Below, piece after piece: positions 58,846 to 64,000 of a stretch of 64,000 nucleotides of DNA (position 1 is its first letter; every line of letters starts with the position of its first letter). Under the pieces are notes generated by a model. The model had not been told where the DNA came from and did not search any database. It worked only from the letters and a program-made list of their open reading frames with translations. The position numbers and the translations under genes are program-made. The stretch comes from Phascolomyces articulosus (taxonomy: Eukaryota; Mucoromycota; Mucoromycetes; Mucorales; Lichtheimiaceae). The DNA lies in contig JAIXMP010000043.1 in the NCBI GenBank assembly GCA_025677815.1, positions 62,001 to 126,000 on the forward strand, in the 5' to 3' direction.

Positions 58846-60952
58846 ATGAATTTCTCACCAGAGGAAACAGAATCACTTCGTAAACAACTCTTGGTTGTTC
58901 TTGAGCCATTGTAAGTCTTCTTTTTTGAAACTAGATTGACTGTGTGTGCGTGAGCTTTATAGAAGGATTAAGTGGAGGTTCTTTCTCTCTCACTCACTTT
59001 ATATATTCTTCGATGGTGCGCAAACATGATTGAAACGCGTCTGTCTATTTTTTTTTCTAATATAGTACTGAAGCTGATCCAGACGCTTTATTAGACTTTA
59101 TTCTCCTATTTATTAATAAAGGATCAAGTCGTGATGAATTAATGGAAACATATAAAAATGAATTGGAAGTATTTTGTGAAGAAAGTATGTCATATACTGG
59201 TTGTATTTGTTTTTGCTTTTTTTTTTTAAAAAAAAAAGTGGTTATACTTGCAAGTATTTTTTTTTTTTTCGTGTCAAAGAAGTAACAAAAATTCTTCTTT
59301 ATATCATAGATACAAGCAAAGCTGTGGAAGCCGTGTTTAAAGTAATAGATGAAATTATCGCAGCACGCGAAGGAGCTACAACCACTTCTAGTGAACCTAA
59401 AGCAACCGAGTCGATTAACACCGAATCTACTGCACCACCACTACCCACGACCACAACGACAGCAGGACAAAAAAGAGAAAAAGAAGAAAGTGAGGATGAG
59501 GATGATGATGATCGTAATTTTAAACGACGGAACATGAATGCTGAAGATGATGTTCGTGATGTTCCTCCTCCTACTACTACTACATCGACTGTCGATACAT
59601 CGTCTCCATCCACCAAACGCAAGACCCCAGAAGATATTTCACAAAATAATGAAAGTGAACGACCATCCAAAGTTTCGCGATCACCTGAACAAGAAAAAGT
59701 ATTTGCTTCTTTACCTGAACATTTACGTAAGCGACTTGGTGGTCGAGATGGTTCTTCTTCTATTCCACAACAACAAGAATCACAACCAAGAGCTCGATTA
59801 CCTTGTCGTCATTTTGAAGGTATGAATCCCCAAAATTAAGGAAGAGAAAAAAAAATAACGTAGAATTCATATGAATGGGAAAATGCGTTGGGTTTTTTTT
59901 ATATATATGTAGAACATGGATATTGTTTATATGGTGATAATTGTAAATTTGATCATGGTCAAAATGTTGCCGTTGCCGATTATTCCAATTTCCAAGCCAT
60001 GTTTAGTACACCTGGATCAACACCAATGACCAATCCTATGATGATGAACATGGCAGGACAAATTACCCCTTATAATATGACCACTTCACCTTATGGATTC
60101 CAGAACCCAATTAATATGACAGATCAAGCATCCTCATCTCAATTCTTACCTCCTCCTTCTCAGCAACAACAACAACAACAAATATCCTCCTCTCAACAAT
60201 GGAACTCACCTCATCAAAAACCACAACAACAATATAATAATAGTAGCAACAACATTAATAAAAACGTTACCCATAATAATAGACCGCATCATCCACAAGC
60301 ACCTCAAGAAGTTCCTTATACAACACGTTTTACCAAAACAAGTACTCGTCTTGTTATTGAAAAGATCCCCATGGAATCCTGTACTATTGATTCAGTGACG
60401 GAAACATTTAAAAAATTTGGTACGATTGTAGATATTGAATTACAACCAGAAAACCAACGTGCCTTTTTGGAATTCAAGACACATGAAGAAGCTTTAGAAG
60501 CACATCAATCCCCTGAAGTCTTATTCAATAATCGTTTTGTGAAAGTGTATTGGCGTAAAGAATCGATGCAAAGACAACAACAACAAGAACAGGCTTATCA
60601 ACAACAACAACAACCGGCTGAACCTGATCCGGAATTGGTCAAACAACGAGCAGCAGAATTAGCAAAGAAACGTGAAGAACAACAACGAAGGAAAAAGGAA
60701 CAATTGGAAAAACAAATCGAGTATAATAAAAAGAAACAAGAAATCGCTCGACGTAATTTGGAATTGGCGATGTTGAAAGCTAAAGTGGCAGAAATGGAGG
60801 CAGTAAGTTGTTTTTTAAGAAGTGTGCATTTGTTGAAAGGGTGATTTTTTTTCTTTATTGACAGTGTTTTTTCACTATTGAATTGATAGAAAAAGCAAGG
60901 TGCTAGTACAAAACCTCAAGAAGAGAAGGAATCTACAGATGAAAAGAAATAG
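58846..60952 (+). CDS. RNA-binding protein, RBM26/RBM27 family (S. pombe Rmn1-like)
   Basis: Five exons: 58846..58910, 59066..59184, 59310..59819, 59913..60802 and 60890..60952, totalling 548 aa. The N-terminus is a PWI-like helical domain (LRKQLLVVLEPFTEADPDAL; ELMETYKNELEVFCEE). A Ser/Thr/Asp-rich linker follows. Then comes a CCCH zinc finger, C-x8-C-x5-C-x3-H (CRHFEEHGYCLYGDNCKFDH), split by an intron at about residue 232. An RRM sits at about 376-448 (STRLVIEKIPMESCTIDSVT; FVKVYWRKE), after a Gln/Asn-rich region. A Gln/Lys/Glu-rich coiled coil ends the protein. The family takes part in nuclear RNA surveillance and 3'-end processing, e.g. in the fission yeast MTREC/NURS complex with Mtl1/Red1. 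Confidence 0.88.
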
Positions 60953-61324
60953 TATAGTTATAATAAACTAGAAAAAAAAAGCTCTCATCTTTTCCACCTT
61001 TTCTCATCTTACCCATGAACAACATATATATTCAACTTTTCAACAAGTAAAATTATATAAAAACTTTTTTTACATAGTGATTTTTTATATCATCCCATTT
61101 GTTTAACACACAAATATCATATCCATTCTGCTCCTCACTATGTATTGTCTGTTTTATGGTTTTTATTGTGTTGAGGTCTTGCTCTATTAAATACAGTACG
61201 TAACAAAATTGGCAAGAGAAGGGAGAGGGTATGTGGCAGCGTTATATAATTAAACCATTGTATCATAACCATATATGGGGTAAATAGTAGATATATAGGT
61301 TGAAAAATTACAATTGCGCTGTAA
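60953..61324. other. 3' intergenic region
   Basis: 3' UTRs of convergent genes; AT-rich, no other feature. Confidence 0.4.
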
Positions 61325-61720
61325 TCAGTAGATTGAGGCACAAGAAGTTTCTGTTCCACTATAACAAGATTTCCCTATCTTTTCGATAAATCCTCTTTTC
61401 TCTTGCTGATGATGAGGATCTTCTGAAAGGTATGAGGAAGTCGCTACCAAGCCAGACACTATCAAAAGTGCAAAACTAACCAAAGTAGTAGTGATGAAAT
61501 GAATTCTTCTTATTATGTATGATGATTACTTGAACGATAAAGGATACCAATTGCCTTGAAAGACATATGTAAATATTCCCATCTATTTATATATATTTCA
61601 ACAAAAAAAACAAGTTTATATAATTAAAAGCTCACTTTTTTTTTACATTTACCTTTTTTCTCCTTTACTACTATTGCTATCCTTAGGTTGTTGTATAGGA
61701 GGAAACTTTACTATCGTCAT
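61325..61720 (-). CDS. Small single-pass membrane protein (83 aa), hypothetical
   Basis: Two exons, 61720..61653 and 61508..61325, with a 144-nt GT-AG intron in phase 2. The protein starts MTIVKFPPIQQPKDSNSSKG, has a basic EKRR just before one transmembrane helix (FITTTLVSFALLIVSGLVAT), and a short tail with EDPHHQQEKRGFIEKIGKSC ending in a TGA. The hydrophobic segment flanked by positive residues and the clean splice that joins the two parts support a real gene, but no family is recognised. Topology by the positive-inside rule would put the N-terminus in the cytosol or matrix. Convergent with the RBM26/27-like gene. Confidence 0.5.
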
Positions 61721-62757
61721 TTTCAATTCAATTATTTTTGTTCTTTTTGTATACACACATTTAATGGTCTTATGTGCTGAGGAAGTCTGGTAAAAAAGCT
61801 CATTTTCAATAATTAAAGCTAAAAACGAAAATTGTTTTATAAACCGATATGAGATTCCTTGAGTCTATCTGCGAATATAACTGATCGACATTTGTTTGGT
61901 TATTTGAAATATATTTGTCTATTATTTATTACTTAGCAAATCCATATTATTATGGAAAAATTGTTTTGAAAATCATAAAACGAGTATCAATAAGCAAAAA
62001 GGTAACGCTAACACACGCATTTTTATATAAGAAAAAAAATACATTGTAACCTTTTTATTATTATTTTTCTCCTTTTTTTTTTTGTAAAGTATACCACCAC
62101 TCAAGTAGCTAAAATTAGAGTAAAGGTTTGATGAACGAACTTTTGTATTGTTCACATTTTTGGATATATAAGAAAAAAACACAAGACTGGATAAAATACT
62201 ATAAATGTGCGTATTTATTAGAGTACCGTATGATCCAGTGGGCCCATTAGGACCTTATCGATAAAGTTCTTAAAAAGCCTTGTTGGAATTGACAAAGGAA
62301 GTGTTGAGAAAAGAGTTAAGACCATTATTAAAAGGAAAGGACATTGGTTGGTTATAGGAGAGGAGAATGGTTCATAGTAGTAATAGTTAGAGTTATAATA
62401 TATAAACTGTTGTAATGGATAGAAGAATTCGACCATTCGTCAAACTAGGCTGTTCAGAATTTGAAGGATCAATCCATTTTTAAAACCTTATACTGTCTAC
62501 ACGCTTTGCGTCTTGCTTAACCCTAAATCTAACAACCTATATACCCTGACCTCCGATCAAATAATAAATCACTATAATATTTACTTTATCACACCAAATG
62601 AATTGCAATCATCAATCTATCTCTATGAATACAGTAGCATGTATATTCCACCATCACTATGCAAAATTGTTTTCAGAATTTTATTTCTCAAAGAGGGAAA
62701 AGTACTGCACTTTATATTGTTGTGTACCTAAGTATGATGAAAAAACCATCATTATTA
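61721..62757. other. Intergenic region
   Basis: AT-rich. Short open frames (62218-62436 minus, 62513-62731 plus) show no recognisable motif and no codon bias. No gene called. Confidence 0.4.
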
Positions 62758-62859
62758 GGGGTGTTCATTTATAAAATGAAAAAGTGAAAAAAAACCAGCT
62801 AATTACTCGTTTTTTTTTCATCTGCAAAAACATGTATAGAAGAGAAAGCTGAACACCCC
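62758..62859. mobile_element. Small Tc1/mariner-like MITE
   Basis: Perfect 10-bp terminal inverted repeats, GGGGTGTTCA at 62758-62767 and TGAACACCCC at 62850-62859, flanked on each side by the dinucleotide TA (62756-62757 and 62860-62861), as expected for a TA target-site duplication. Length 102 bp, AT-rich interior, no coding capacity. Confidence 0.65.
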
Positions 62860-62861
62860 TA

Positions 62862-64000
62862 TTTATAATACATAATGAAAATTTCATTTTCATGCGGACC
62901 ATATATCATACAATAAGCATATTTGATTGTTCGATGTATTTCTTTGTACTTAAAGAGGGTACAGAAACTTAATTGTACCAATAAAAAAGAAATATTTCAT
63001 TGTTTATACGTACTGCACAATAAAACTTCTTTATCTCTCTCTAAAATAATATCCCTAATCTGTCTCCCCAAGACTTTAGTAAAGGATATGATGCATAAAA
63101 AGTATTACTATTATTAGAAAATACAAAGGAAATTTGACAATAATGAATCAAAATATAAATAAAAGCACAATTTTTACCTTGATTTTTTTGTTTTTATAAA
63201 CTTTTTCTGTTTTTTTTCTTTACTCGAACAACTCATTACTATAATCACTACCACTACCATAGACTTCATTAGCACTTCTTGCATTCGTTTTTATTATAAT
63301 TCCAGTTTCGATTTTTTTTTTCTATGTCTGTGACATTCTTCGCTATTTCACTGGTAAGAAAATGGTTATTTAACAAGATTATAATAGTAATTGGATTCAA
63401 CATTAGTATCAAAACTGTCTAAATCACAAAAACCGTATTTGGCCTTATATTCATAATATACATATTGTAGGAGTTATTGTCGTCCCACCCCTCCCATCGT
63501 CTCAAATTTTAGCCGTAGGTTTAAACCGTCTCCACAATCCGAGCTCGCGCACATAATTTTTTCAAACAATGCCAACTCAAGACCTTTTGTGTAATAGCAC
63601 AAGTCCAACATTGTATACTTACAATCGGGTTCTGCTGAACAATGTGAGGAAACCCGAATACGAATAATAAAGAGATAGAGAGAAAGGTAGAAACAGTAAT
63701 ATATGATGATAAAGCGATAATGGGATCTTGACTGGCAAGATCCCTTTTTTTTATATACGTCGAAATGTAAGGTGCTAATTACTACGTCTACACTGATATA
63801 AATGATCTATATTTCTATCTAGGGTATCTAATAGTCTTATATTTCTATATACAACCATGCTTTCGTCCATCCATCTTGTATCCTTGATATCCTCGGACGC
63901 TGTGGCGATCAACGACCTTATGGTTGTATATCGTCGTAATGGCATACACCATTACATTTTGTCTCCATGTATTAAGTTTATAGACAATGGAGTCAAAACT
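62862..64000. other. Right-hand end of window, no secure gene
   Basis: AT-rich DNA with several short frames. A 33-codon frame at 63569-63667 and frames open to the window end (plus strand from 63858, also minus strand) cannot be judged without flanking sequence. A hairpin GGGATCTTGACTGGCAAGATCCC followed by T8 lies near 63721-63751. Confidence 0.35.

Noticed and set aside
63858..64000. Frames open to the window end on both strands
   Set aside because: Too short to judge; no recognisable motif in either translation.

Overview
This window is nuclear DNA of a fungus, most likely an early-diverging one of the Mucoromycota (Mucorales-like). The evidence is AT-rich intergenic DNA full of homopolymer tracts, many short GT-AG introns (mostly about 55-150 nt), 5' UTRs rich in T/C, and fungal gene types: a COA3 assembly factor, an FG nucleoporin, an ISWI remodeler, an alpha-arrestin with a PPxY motif and TPR/F-box/LRR proteins. 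The lineage is inferred from style and gene content, not from a database match. I rebuilt exon structures by hand; for every spliced gene listed the exon lengths sum to an intact reading frame.

Layout. 1.3-2.3 kb: two-finger C2H2 transcription factor (-). 2.8-8.85 kb: large kinesin-4-like motor (-). 8.9-16 kb: gene-poor DNA holding a decayed TesB-type acyl-CoA thioesterase at about 13.5-14.2 kb. 16.0-17.7 kb: S-adenosylhomocysteinase (+). 18.8-19.7 kb: two short secreted Cys-rich proteins, the first cut by an in-frame stop. 20.4-23.9 kb: low-complexity Ser/Gln-rich protein (+). 24.2-24.6 kb: COA3 (-). 25.9-27.6 kb: NUP54 (+), tail-to-tail with mitoribosomal mS38 (-).

28.7-43.3 kb is the most unusual part. 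It holds four intact paralogues, all on the minus strand, with a TPR-like segment, an F-box and C-terminal LRRs (the Dia2/Pof3 order), sharing one phase-1 intron. Among and beside them lie a paralogue with a large internal deletion, an LRR relic at 43.1 kb, and perhaps another relic at 25.2-25.7 kb. Two RFX-type X-box palindromes lie upstream of one intact copy and of the deleted copy. A long inverted repeat with arms of about 350 bp sits between two of the genes.

44.7-46.0 kb: single-exon Myb/SANT-like protein. 46-49.2 kb: no gene seen. 49.2-51.1 kb: NDP-glucose 4,6-dehydratase (probably UDP-rhamnose or related sugar synthesis). 51.5-52.8 kb: alpha-arrestin. 53.2-58.0 kb: ISWI ATPase with 18 exons (-). 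58.8-60.95 kb: RBM26/27 (S. pombe Rmn1-like) RNA-binding protein (+), head-to-head with ISWI. 61.3-61.7 kb: small single-pass membrane protein (-). 62.76 kb: a 102-bp TA-flanked MITE. No tRNA, rRNA or CRISPR array was recognised. Most genes are unrelated housekeeping genes; the only clear functional grouping is the F-box family, which probably supplies substrate-recognition subunits of SCF ubiquitin ligases.
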